The translations under genes and the position numbers were made by a program. The notes beneath the pieces were generated by a model, which saw only the letters and a list, made by a program, of their open reading frames with translations, did no database searches and had not been told where the DNA came from. Below, in pieces: positions 1 through 10,752 of a stretch of 64,000 nt of DNA. Numbering within the stretch: the stretch's first letter is position 1; the number at the start of each line of letters is the position of its first letter. The DNA is from Nymphaea colorata. Taxonomy: Eukaryota; Streptophyta; Magnoliopsida; Nymphaeales; Nymphaeaceae. The DNA lies in NCBI RefSeq assembly GCF_008831285.2, contig NC_045148.1:13928802-13992801 (forward strand). Reading direction: 5' to 3'.

Positions 1-3000
1 TAATAAGAAATTATATATATATATAGATAACAAATTTTCAATTAACCTTGGAGCAGTGACCCCTGACTCTCTGATGTAGCTGATCCATATAATTGGACTC
101 AAATCTACCAAAATCCAATAATTAAAAACAGGGTTTTAGTAAACTCCGTGGAATGTACGCCCCACACCTACCTCCGCCTCTAACGCCTCTAACGAGTTTA
201 GCTTTACTTGGTTTTGTGGACTTTTAGTTGCTACGACATTGGATCTTGCAAGTCGGTCAAAAATTTTGGGGTCGTAATCAATAGAAACCTCAATCACCAC
301 ATAACTTTGACATCGTGCATTTCCAAAATCGTCGTAGTCGCTTTTTGTAAGTATTGACAAAACTTTTTTTCTTGCTATGGACCTCGGGTGAAGATTTCGT
401 AATTCGTGTCACATACAGCGACTGTAACTCTTAGTTACGATTTTATTGTAATAATATTATGTACGTGGAATGTTTTCTCTAGAAAAAAAATTCTTTGTTT
501 ATTTCGGGTTACCAAAATTTCATGTCAGTACTTGTTAATGTTTTTTTTTTTGTCTGTTTGTCTTAAAATCTGAAGGGTATTACTATTATTCCGCAAGTGC
601 CTGACCGATTTAGTTAGATTCTTTTTATTTATGCTCATCCATTCAAAGTTAAAAACCGACTCCGTCCGGAACAGTTTTGTTCCGCCATGCACGTGGCTAC
701 TGCAACAATATGCAAATTAAACATTCCATTGCATGACTCATTGGCAATATTCATGTTACCTAAGCAGGTCAATGAACTATACGATTCAAATACGAGACCC
801 GCGGTGCATGTGATACTAGGAACAAAAAAAGTGTCTGTCTTAACTTGTCCATGGACAGAGTTTGCCAGACAATAACTCAACAAGAGCCTCCGGACAGAAT
901 TGTTGGTGGGTCACCTCTACATTGGAAAAACGTCAAGCGTTTGATTCCCCAGGTTGCTTGACATGATGAGGTGGGAATGGGATCCTCTCCCGTCTCAACT
1001 TGCTCATAAAACGAAGACAAAACTAAAGAATTTACTGGTCATTTGAACCTTTTTTTTTTTCGGACAAGCAACCAAAGATGCTTTTGTTCTATGTAAAGGA
1101 CACAGAAACCTGTCTGTATGACATGCAATGTGTGATAATGAAATCAATACGGACAGGAAAAGAGGGTCCTTAAGTAGGTCCCATTTTAGGCTTTTGGAAA
1201 AAAATAACATAGTAGCAAGAGGAGGCCTTTCTTTCGTATATATGTACATCACTAGATGTTCTTCTTACATTGTCTATTTACTCACTGGCGTGCATATGAT
1301 GATCTTTTGTTGTCAGTTTGACAACAAATATTTAAGTTAACATGTAAGACTCAAACCAACTCAACCGCGGGCAATCGTTTCTGATCCCATGCTTAAGTTT
1401 TCTATGTATTTTCTAGAAAATAGGTCTTCCTGATTCCTGATGTTCATGATCCACCTATTACCACAGTAAGACCCCCACAACAGCTCTCAATTTGTTTAAA
1501 GAAAGCACATTCTCCTACTTCCACCGATCCCCAAGTTTTGCTTAGCTAAACATTATTTTTCTGGTGATGCCAACTGCAATCCAGGTCTAATCCCACCCAC
1601 AGAAGAAATTCTAAGTTGCCACAATCCCATAACAAGAAGCTAAGAATGTAATGTGTCTCATTTGACATGCTAATTGGTCAAGGTGGAACTGTGGAGTGCA
1701 GTTCCTTGTCTGATTTTGCTAGCTTTTTTAGTGATTTTCTGGATGCTTCAAGCAGTGAACCTTTCATTTTTTTCCCTTGCTCCAGTTGGACAATACTTTT
1801 CTGCTTTGGCCGCATTAGAAAATTTACAAGTTGTAGTCATCACCCATTAGTTTCTACTGTAATACGGCACGGCTTGTGCTGTTGTAACTGTCCAATCAAG
1901 TCCTTCTTGCACTTGGAATTTTGGGTAAGGAAAGGCAAGATCGGGCCAAACTCAGACCAAAGTGGGTTGCCTGCATTAGGAAAAGCAAGGCAGAGATTCA
2001 CATCCGGAGCCCTTGGCTTTTAGCAAATTGCTGATTTAAGGAGTCTGAACGGCAAACTAAGGAACCAACTAATTTGGCTGGTCCTCGAAATTCTCCAGTC
2101 AACAGATGAAGCCATTCTAGAAATCAATGAACAAGTGCAATTCAGCACGTCTAGCATCCCATGTTATGATTCATTTTGACCCAGTGTGGGTAATTGGTAA
2201 TGCCAACTGAGTTCCAACATAACATAGACATCAACTATAGCTATCGGTGATGTATTCTTCTAGGTGAGGGTTGAATGAAACTGCTTTTCTTGGCTGGTCA
2301 AATATACATCACATCCATCCTCTCTGGATTTTGCTTGTACTTGGATATCAGCAGTAAATGTGGCTTGCTTGTGGTTCCTACAGTTTCACAAATTTCAGAC
2401 TTTTCTTGCAGCAAATAACAAAATTCACTAGCTAAACAAGCATAAAGTGTCTGGCCTGCAATCATCATCTCCTTATGAAGAAAGTCCTGAACCCTAAGCC
2501 TGTGACTGTTGGTCACAGTGGTCGAGTGTATTCTTGCCCATCGGGCAAATTTTTGGGGCACCATAGCCGCGATTTTTCAGCCTTGATCAAATTAATGCTT
2601 GTGTGCAAATCCTTTTTCTCTTATTCTACAATGGAACTTCCCATTATATAATTTGTATTCCCAATGTGAATTCCTCCGTCCACTTGCAGGTCTAGTTTTC
2701 AGTCTCTTGTGATTTTAGGCCAGTCGGCTTGTCATCGTCATCGTTGATGTTGTTCCCGCAATAGGCTGACAGATGGAACACCCACAGGCTAGGACTGTTA
2801 CTGATGATGGAAGAGACGAAAACAGCCAATGTCTGACATTTTGGTGATGAATCTTTGGTGGTGTGAGATTGGTACTTGGAGGAACTTTATGGAAAATCTA
2901 TCGGTTGCTAAGAAAAACACTGCATTCCTGAATTTTTTGGGTTGATTGTCCCTCTTTTTTGGTTTCTTGAAATCTTCATTTCCCCGTTTCAGCTTTGCTT

Positions 3001-5262
3001 TTCAATCAGACATGAACTTCATTGCAGGCTAACATTAGGATTAGGTTGCCACTTTTCTAAGTGTTCTAGTATTATTGCTCTCGGTAGAGTGGGGAAAGCA
3101 AAGGCTTTAGTATTTGCTTGAAAAGGTATGATCAGTGATTTCTTATTGTTATTATTATTATTGTTATTCATTAATTTATGTTATTCATGAAAACGTCCTG
3201 CTATATTAGCATGTCATTTACCCTTGTTTGATTTCGTTGTTCTGGTATATGGTGATGGGCGGCTCGTCTGGAATTACTAGTGAACAGACTTAGTTCATTG
3301 GATCCTATTGTGCTTTATTGACAAAAGAAGTGGTTCATACGCTTTTAGCTGGATGTTATATGATTCGTAATGAATACAAAGATACAGTTTCTTTAGTTGT
3401 TATATGATAGAAAAGAACAGTTAAGTTTTATATTTTCTTAAATGGTTACTGAGTTTGTCCCCAGATAATTCCCTTGAATTCCAATTCTTCTCTTATTGAA
3501 AAACACCAGAGTTAGGTGCCAGGGTAAGCAGGTGAGCAATGATAAGTTAGAACGTAGAAAAACTGAAGAAGAAAGTACTCAGTGGAGAGATCTTCTAGAA
3601 AGTATTCAATTGAAAGTGATCTTCCTGTAACTTGATACGCACTTTAGATTTTTATAATCAAAGTACAAGAGAGTAATTGGCCTTTGGCCCCTGTGCGATC
3701 CCTGAAAATACAAATGAAAAGATGACTTTATATTTGAACTTCTTAAGTAGTTTAACAAAAGTAAAAAAAAAAAAAGTCTTAAGATTTCTGATGTATGTTT
3801 GTGCTAATTGCAGATCTTGTTAGAAGTTCAAGTGGAAATGTGTTAAGAGTTCTTCTCAAATGCCGACAAAGGAAGCATCGGAGTGATGTTTGAGGCGCCG
3901 GGCTGGCTAACAACTGCTCTCATACTTTTCTCTTTGGAAGGTAAAGAGAATAAGGCCTGAGGTTTCGCAGTTGTCCAATAATACGGTCGCTCGATAAAAT
4001 TTCAGAAGTTCTTTCTTCTGGTTCCCGAAAGTTTAAGGCTACTATTGGGGCGCCACATAATTATGTCTTGAACGGACAAGATATTAAAAGAAAATGAGAA
4101 GTTTAAGACCGATTTTATGCCGTTTTAGCTTTCATTTCGTTCAATGAGAATCTCCTTTCGATTCTGCAACCTTAACAGTTTTCTTTGTGAAATTTCCACA
4201 GGGAACTGATCGAGATCTGATTGTCTCTTACATTAGAGTAAGAGGATGAACAAGGTACTGCTTTGAATTGGGCATATGATTTCTAAGCTTCCAAAGAAAA
4301 ATTGTTGCTTTAACTGAAATTTGTTTATTCATTTTACCGTTTGTTCATTGGTTGCTTTATATGCCCAAACTTGATGTTATTATTAGTCGGTGGCCTTGTC
4401 TACGAACTTGTTGATGTCTGTAAGCTTTAAGACCACTTATAGGCTTTAAGGTGAGATACGTTGGACGCTGACACGACACAACTCTTCTCACCTGCATGGA
4501 GTCCCTGATCTTCTCCGTTTCTCGGATTCGTAGGCATTATGAAGACCTGGACAAGAAATCCAGAGCTGGAAAATACCCCCAAAAGAAAGCCCCCCAATTC
4601 ACATGTACAGTTGCATCCGACGTGAAGCACTAGCAGACTTACATGCCCTCTTATGTAATAGGGATCACAGCAATATGCACAAAGGTAACAAGCAAAGGGG
4701 TCGACCATGTATGGCCTAATTATGTGAAGGATATATACACTCTTCGGCCTTGTCCTTGAGGAATATATTTATGCTGCTTTGGATGGTATTATGACCACTA
4801 CGTCTCAGTATTTTATAATAGTGAATTGGGGCTACCCAGAGAAATGGGTAGATCGATCACTCGAGCACTGGTACACGCATGAGCCTGGAAATATCAACGG
4901 CTTCTTTTGAACATTGTATATGATTGGGGAATCTCGCAATTCGTAACCTATAGATTTCACAAGCAGGAAATGATTACTCCCTCGCGAGTTTCGACCAACC
5001 TGCAGCAGAGAACGCGTCGCACCAGTCTATTCGAGAAGAGGCAAAAGGAAGCGAAGACAAAAAGCAAAAGAAAAAAAGGAAAACATTAATCTGGCAACAG
5101 ATAAATGCTGAACTCGATCTCCTTTACAGATCCAACTCCTCGGCTGGTGGCGAGAGCGTAATACCAATGCTTGGGTATGAACTCTGCAGATCGGATTTCG
5201 TCAAGTGACTGACAATCTTCCCAGCAACAGATTGAGAGGAGGAGGAGTTGGGGTACATCAAT
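1..5262. other. Intergenic region with no supported gene
   Basis: AT-rich DNA with many stops in all frames; the longest open stretches (for example 1667-2023 plus and 2298-2564 minus) show no family signature I recognise. Splice-like boundaries occur around 3814-3939 and 4202-4254 on the plus strand (AG before and GT after each block), but both blocks contain stops in every frame that would join them, so any transcript would be untranslated or non-coding. A T-run and small poly-purine tracts are the only other structure seen. Confidence 0.6.
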
Positions 5263-5263
5263 T

Positions 5264-5307
5264 TAGAGAGAGAGAGAGAGAGGGAGAGGGAGAGGGAGAG
5301 GGAGAGA
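5264..5307. repeat. GA/GGGAGA microsatellite
   Basis: A run of GA dinucleotides turning into GGGAGA units. It begins a few bases downstream of the trihelix stop codon at 5320 (that gene reads on the minus strand), so it probably lies in that gene's 3' untranslated region as a CT-rich tract. Confidence 0.85.
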
Positions 5308-5319
5308 CAAATCGCGTTA

Positions 5320-6294
5320 TCAGCTCGAGTTATTGTTGAGGCTGTAGTTATTGCCATGCCTTGAATGCTTCATCTGGTTCATCTCCAACTGAGTCTTGAC
5401 GAAGAACTGCATCCTCTGCAACTCAAGCTCCTTGGTGAAGCCCAACCTCTGCTTCTCCATCTCCACGATCTGCTGCAGTTTCGAACCCTCAACGCGCTCG
5501 TACACCTCGCCGAATTTGAGGATCGCTCGCGTCAGCTCCTTGATCGATTGGCTTGCTGCAGATCGCCGTTCTGTCGACTCCTCTGCCGCGAACTTCCGCT
5601 TCTTGTGGTTGATTGTTTCGGGAGGGAAGCTATCTGTCGAATCAGGCGACGATTTGGACGACGCGGAGTTCCTATCGGACCCCTGCGGTGTTGAGTGTTG
5701 GTGGTGATGAATGCCAGCGGCTGCGGAGCGTAGGGCGCCCAAGGTCTTCGAGGCCATCGTGACCTGAGGCGGGGGAGAGGGTGTCAGGCCCCCGGCCTTC
5801 CTCGGGCCGATGAGGTAATCGAGCTTCTGGAAGAAGGGCCACTTGCTGGGGCCGCCACCGGCGGCGAGCCTGCCCTTTTCGATCTTGTACTTTTTCTTCA
5901 GCGTATCGATCCTGTTCTTGCATTGCACGTCCGTCTTGGACGGCTTGCTTCCGCCCTCCCGGCCGCTCACTGCGTCGGCGACTTCCTCCCAGTGCTTCTG
6001 CTTCAGATTCCCGCGGTTGAGCTCCAGGTACCGCTCTCCCCATGCTTCTATGAGCGTCGCCGTCGCCCCCTCGCTCCAGCAATCCTCCCTCCCGTGCCCC
6101 GTCTTCGCTTGGGTCGGCAGCGCCAGCGTCAGCGAGTGTGGCGCGGCGGCGGCGGCGGCGGCTGCAGCGGCGGCGGCAGCGACGGTTACCGGGATCGACG
6201 ACGAGGGCCCGGCCGAGCGGCCGTTGCTCTGTTGCTGACTACTCGCTATGGCTGCCAGTGACGTCGCTGATTGGTGCATATCGGCTTCATCCAT
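5320..6294 (-). CDS. SIP1-clade trihelix transcription factor
   Basis: Single-exon gene of 324 residues. The N-terminus is low complexity with a run of 13 alanines (about 39-51). Residues about 72-163 form the trihelix (Myb/SANT-like) DNA-binding domain: it opens with CWSEGATATLIEAWGERYLE, continues through a K-rich middle helix (CKNRIDTLKKKYKIEK) and ends with the W-P-F-F motif (KWPFFQKLDYLIG) typical of the SIP1/ASIL group. The C-terminal part (about 250-310; from ELTRAILKFGEVYERVEGSK) is a charged predicted coiled coil shared with SIP1-type members such as the Arabidopsis VFP/ENAP proteins. Members bind GT-type DNA elements in the nucleus and act as transcriptional regulators, often repressors. 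The start gives the full acidic N-terminus and no better upstream ATG is seen. The gene is GC-rich (third positions mostly G/C), unlike its flanks. The exact orthologue is not assigned. Confidence 0.93.
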   Translation of the reverse strand: MDEADMHQSATSLAAIASSQQQSNGRSAGPSSSIPVTVAAAAAAAAAAAAAPHSLTLALPTQAKTGHGREDCWSEGATATLIEAWGERYLELNRGNLKQKHWEEVADAVSGREGGSKPSKTDVQCKNRIDTLKKKYKIEKGRLAAGGGPSKWPFFQKLDYLIGPRKAGGLTPSPPPQVTMASKTLGALRSAAAGIHHHQHSTPQGSDRNSASSKSSPDSTDSFPPETINHKKRKFAAEESTERRSAASQSIKELTRAILKFGEVYERVEGSKLQQIVEMEKQRLGFTKELELQRMQFFVKTQLEMNQMKHSRHGNNYSLNNNSS

Positions 6295-7752
6295 GGGCTA
6301 CACACCCATGAATGGGACAGAAAAAAAATGATGGCACCGATATCCGGTAGAGGAAAAGGGAGGAAAGGTTCTGGTTTCACATGGTCTGCCTGAATCCGGT
6401 GGATCCTCGCCGGAAAGCGGCAACTTTTCCGTCTGTCTCTTTCTTGGTGGGTGGTGACGGGAAGGGCGCCGTGAAGGAAAGCGGAAGGCGGAGAGGGGAG
6501 AAAGAGAGCCTGCGGGGATCGCTTCGACCGACCGGCGGTATGGTTCCCCCTCTAGTCGGCGGTGACCTATAATTTTTCTCGGTATTGTGTTTTTAAATTC
6601 TTTGACGCCCTTCGACGCGTTGGTGACGCCGGATCGGCGTCGTAGATCGGGACGGTGGGACGCGTGGCGGAATTAGACGGGCGGATGAGGGTTTCCGGTG
6701 GTACGGGGGAAAACTGCTAGCGGTTTTAGGGTTTTGGTCGCTGGTGAAGGGCCGTCCGTGAAGGCGGTTTTGACGGGGGCGCGGAGCGAGGGCGGCGGGT
6801 CCACGGTGACGTTGCCAATCTGCTGGGAGACAGACTCGACTCCCCCATTCTTATTACCAACGCATGAAAAAATGAACGCAGAACAAACCGGCAATCATGC
6901 CAAAGCAGCAAATATTTACACGAAACAAAACAAAAGACCTCCAGGGAGGTCGTCTATACGCCTTTCTAAGGAGGATCCTAGATCATCAATCAACTTAACT
7001 TTATTAACTTTATTAGTAGGAAAACGCCAAAATAGTCAATACGATCATAGGAAAGAAAGCAGTCCTTCAACATTTTTTAGCCCCTTTCTCTTTGAAATCT
7101 CTTGATTCTACCACCGAGTCAAAGTCTTCCTTATCAGGCCTGCATCTGGAGCCTTGCTTCCATCTTCTGACCCACATATTTCCACAATGAAACAGCAACT
7201 CTACATCGAAGTAGGAAATGCAATATCGACTCTTCAACCCTATTAAAAGCATGGGCATCCATTTGCTAGATAAGGAGAGCAACGGCTCAGATGGCAGGTG
7301 CGCCCAAAGTGTGAAACAGCTCTTTTAAAAATATCCTGGTTTTATTAGCGTTAGTTTGACAAGAAATTAAATGTATAAATAACTAGAATATTTAAATGGA
7401 TTTACCATTTTTTCAATTTAAAGTCCGGATAAATCTATCAAACTGATAGATGAAATTAAAGTTAGGTAATTACCAATATCCAACAAACCATTGGAATGCG
7501 CATATTCAATAAGGAGAACTTGAAAGGCTGCATATATAGGACGTAGTGTGAACTTCACTGCTCATTAATGGCGAAGCTTACCGCACATCTCGTAGGTAGA
7601 CGGTGAGAGACAGGCAGGTTCGAGGATCATGGACTCCATCTTCTTTTAAGATCATAAGAGAAAAAGACAAGTGTTGCTCTTAGCAGTAATGCCTTACACA
7701 CTAAACCCTTGCACTAGAAGCTGTAGTAATACCGAAACTAGTTAGTAATACC
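6295..7752. other. Trihelix upstream region and spacer, no gene seen
   Basis: The first ~500 bases upstream of the trihelix ATG are GC-rich and presumably hold its promoter and 5' UTR, but I could not pick out a TATA box with confidence. Beyond about 6900 the composition becomes AT-rich. Short open frames here (6698-7105 plus, 7067-7282 minus) have no recognisable domains. Confidence 0.5.
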
Positions 7753-7827
7753 GAAACTAGTTATCTGCACTTAACTCCATCTCTAGTAATACTCTATATG
7801 CCTACGTTTAATTCTAGATGGTGCACC

Positions 7828-8020
7828 TTAGGGGCGGAGGGAGGGGGGGCCCGCCTGGGCCATGGCCCCGGTGAGCCCAGAAAATTTTTTTTTTATGTAA
7901 AAAATCAAATTTTTTTAGTTTGGCCCGATCCGTCGCTCCTCTTGGACCTACTGTCGCTCCTCTTGGCCCGACCCGCCGATGGTTTGGCCCGCCCTTGAAA
8001 AAAATCCTAGCTCCGCCCCT
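7828..8020. mobile_element. hAT-like MITE, ~193 bp
   Basis: The ends are inverted repeats: TTAGGGGCGGAG on the left, and a right end whose complement reads AGGGGCGGAGCTAG. They are flanked by near-identical 8-bp sequences (GGTGCACC at 7820-7827, TGTGCACC at 8021-8028), as expected for an 8-bp hAT target duplication. The interior has no coding capacity and is rich in G/C blocks separated by T-runs. Confidence 0.6.
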
Positions 8021-8328
8021 TGTGCACCCAACTTTAACTTGCCAAAAGAAACATTAATACGTTTATAAAGACAAAAGAATTCCTAGACAGCTACGGCCCG
8101 CCCCAGTACGCCAACCGGCCTTTCTTTTGTGGGTGGTTCTTTTTTGGCTATTTCATACAAGAAACTGGAAGTGGTACTGAAGATCGCCAAAATTTTCTTT
8201 TTAACAAACAACTCTTGGAGAAGGAAAGCCTGGAGTGGGCATCCACTCCTTCTACCAAGATCTAGCTTGGTTTACGAAGCTATAATCTGGTTGTGTTGCA
8301 GATTTCTTACGAATTTTCCTTGCTGCAG

Positions 8329-8886
8329 CTTGGTGTAGCAGTGGTGATCACTAATCAGATCATTGCAACAGTGGATGAATCTGCGGGGCCCCAAATCAAG
8401 CCCATTGGTGGAAACATTATTGCACATGCTTCTACCATGACGTTTAATCTCAACTCTAGTATTTGTTCTCTAAGTTCTCTTACATGCTTTATTATTATGA
8501 AATTTATTGTAGTGAAGTTCAAATGTGTTGTCCTAGGCCGCTCCTTTTCTACAAGAGCGCTGCTACGTGGTTGCCTGAAATTTTGTCTGTTTGGATAGAA
8601 GATAGTTGGGTCTACTTGATTTACATGATTGTCTGTTTGAACGTTCAATTTGGCTAATTTTTTGGCATATTTTATTTATTGAGTAGGGTGCTATTTCTTA
8701 TGATAGAAAAATGCCCTTTAGTATGAGATTTTTATTTGTCTTTCGTGTATGTGACAGAAACTAGTTATCTGCACTTAACTCCATCTCCAGTAGCGTATCT
8801 GTAAAGTAGTAAGCTCACCATGCTTACCTAAGGCTGAATCACGCTTTCAGATCTCCACGAAAGGAGTGATTGATGTTAAAGACTGA
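8329..8886 (+). pseudogene. RAD51 pseudogene, copy 1 (3' exons only)
   Basis: Two exon-like pieces of the eukaryotic RAD51 recombinase, which forms filaments on single-stranded DNA in homologous recombination. Piece 1 (8329-8439) reads LGVAVVITNQIIATVDESAG then PQIKPIGGNIIAHAST; functional RAD51 has about three more residues between the S-A and G-P-Q. Piece 2 (8794-8886) begins RICKVVSSPCLPKAESRFQI, runs through STKGVIDVKD and ends at a TGA, matching the RAD51 C-terminus; it is preceded by a pyrimidine-rich stretch and CAG. The SPCLPxAExRFQIS motif separates RAD51 from DMC1. No N-terminal, Walker A or Walker B exon lies upstream, and the bases just before piece 1 give a scrambled version of the LADEF segment. 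It is a truncated, intron-containing relic, not a retrocopy. Confidence 0.82.
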
Positions 8887-9079
8887 GAGATGCAAGGAGA
8901 CAATGACAACTGGCACATGCGGTCTTATATTTCATCTTTTATTTAGGAGTGACTGATTTTTAAGTTAAAACATTTGTTCTCATATACCTCACCAACCAGG
9001 CTGGGTGTTTTCCTCTATAACTCCATAATGCAATATAAACCATTGTTAAAAATATTATAAACCATTTGCCATGTCATAA
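8812..9079 (+). repeat. RAD51 last exon plus 3' flank, duplicated at 12706-12960
   Basis: This stretch and 12706-12960 align over most of their length (by eye about 85% or more), including the end of the coding exon and ~190 bases of following sequence with the shared phrase ACATTTGTTCTCATATACCT. It shows that the duplication included the 3' flank of the ancestral RAD51 gene. Confidence 0.8.
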
Positions 9080-9091
9080 ACAAGGACATAT

Positions 9092-10018
9092 GAATTGGAA
9101 AAGAAAGAAGATAAAATGGGTTTTCAACGCTTTTGGCAAATAAGAGAATGCCAATTTGTTCCTACATGAGGAACATACCTGCCAGATCAAATAAACTAGT
9201 CCGAAATCAACACAAATCAACAACTTAGCAGACTCTAAAAATAAAAGGTTTAGCCCGCATAGACCTGCCTAATGGTGAGTTAGCAACAGTTTCATATTTC
9301 AAATTTCTCTAGCAGGTTTAAGTTTGTCTAGTTCAAGCATCTCCATAACCTATATCACACCAAAGGGAAATAGAGCCTCTGCCCAGACTAAAAATAGGAA
9401 ATAAGAATTAGAAAAGAAAGAAGATAAAGTGAGTTTTCAAGGCTTTTGGCAAATAAGAGTGTCAATTTATTCCTACATAGGGAACATATCTGCCAAACTA
9501 GTCTGATATCAACACAAATCACAACTTAGCTGACTCTAAAAATAAAAGCTTTAGCCCGCATAGATCTGCCTAATGGTGAGTTAGCAACAATTTCATATTG
9601 CAAATTTCTCTAGCAGGTTTAAGTTTGTCTAGTTCAGGTATCTCCATAACCTATATCACACCAAAGGGAAATAGAACCCCTGCCTAGACTAAGAATAGGA
9701 AATATAAATTGGAAAAGAAAGAAGGTAAAGTGGTTTTTCAAGACTTTTGGCAAATAAGAAAATGCCAATTTGTTCCTCCATGGGGAACATATCAGCAAGA
9801 TCAGATAAACTAGTCTGAAATCAACACAAATCACAACTTAGCTGACTCTAAAAATAAAAGCTTTAGCCCACATAGACCTGCCTAATGGTGACTTAAAAAC
9901 AGTCTCATATTCCAAATTTTTCTAGCAGGTTTAAGTTTGTCTAGTTCAGATATCTCTGTAACCTATATCACACTAAAGGGAAATAGATCCCCTCCCGAGA
10001 CTAAGAATAGAAAATATG
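9092..10018. repeat. Tandem repeat, three copies of ~300-313 bp
   Basis: Three consecutive units start near 9097, 9410 and 9711, each opening with GGAAAAGAAAGAAG (or AGAAAAGAAAGAAG) and sharing GCTTTTGGCAAATAAGA, TCTAGCAGGTTTAAGTTTGT and ATCACACCAAAGGGAAATAG. Units differ by scattered substitutions and small indels. No reading frame is conserved. The array begins directly after the 3' flank of RAD51 pseudogene copy 1. Confidence 0.9.
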
Positions 10019-10397
10019 ACCTACATCAAATATGTAGAAGGACTAAAATAAACAAAAACAAAGCGGGGAAATCTTGAGATTTGAAAAAGATATATGGATG
10101 AAGTTTCTAATGGCAGACAATATAATCGACAACTTGCAAGTGGTGTCTATGTATTAACAATGATGATGAGAACATTAATATTTATAAAGGTCATATATCT
10201 GGTATCTATAACTTCCTATACGTGCATAGATTTCAGCCAACAATTTTTCTCTAGGACAAAGAAAAGCATGAAATGAACCAAACTATTCTAACGTTTAAGT
10301 AACTCGCAGGCAACAATAAATAGAGGGTGGTCAATGAATCAAAATAAGCAACAAGTATCTTTCAGTTTTTAAATTATTTAATGCCAAATGGAGGAAT

Positions 10398-10740
10398 GTG
10401 TTGGAGAAATCCTACATTAAAAAGCTCGTAGCATTTGAAATTGCTACGTTAAAAAACTCAACATAGCATCTGGAATTGCTACGTTAAAAAACTCAAAGAT
10501 GTGGGCCTTTATATAGTGGAATCTGTGGTCTATTCACCAAGGAAGGTTCTCTTGCAGATCAAATGGATCAAGAAGGCAATAATTAATAAGATTATTGAAG
10601 TAGACACGTCATCGTGATTGATAATTAAATTTCTCTGTGTTTAATGTCCTTCGTCTAGTTATTTTTAAAGCAAATTCCATCGTGCACATGTTTTTATTAT
10701 AATATTGTAAATGTTTATCTCTTCTTATTTTTTGTGTATT
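10398..10740 (+). mobile_element. Possible solo LTR or LTR fragment
   Basis: Opens with TGTTGGAGAAATCCTACATT, and contains GTGGGCCTTTATATAG about 100 bases in; that layout is common at the 5' end of plant Copia LTRs. An internal 35-bp unit (GAATTGCTACGTTAAAAAAC) is repeated twice at 10429-10495. The 3' end and target duplication were not identified, so the boundary is approximate. It lies immediately upstream of the first exon of RAD51 pseudogene copy 2. Confidence 0.35.
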
Positions 10741-10752
10741 TGTTTTGTGTAG

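Noticed and set aside
5365-6261. Several plus-strand frames of 100-131 residues
   Set aside because: They are antisense shadows of the GC-rich trihelix gene, including a poly-Ala/poly-Gly artefact of its alanine run.
9092-10018. Considered as a CRISPR-like array
   Set aside because: The units are ~300 bp without short repeats and unique spacers, and this is a plant nuclear sequence; it is an ordinary tandem repeat.
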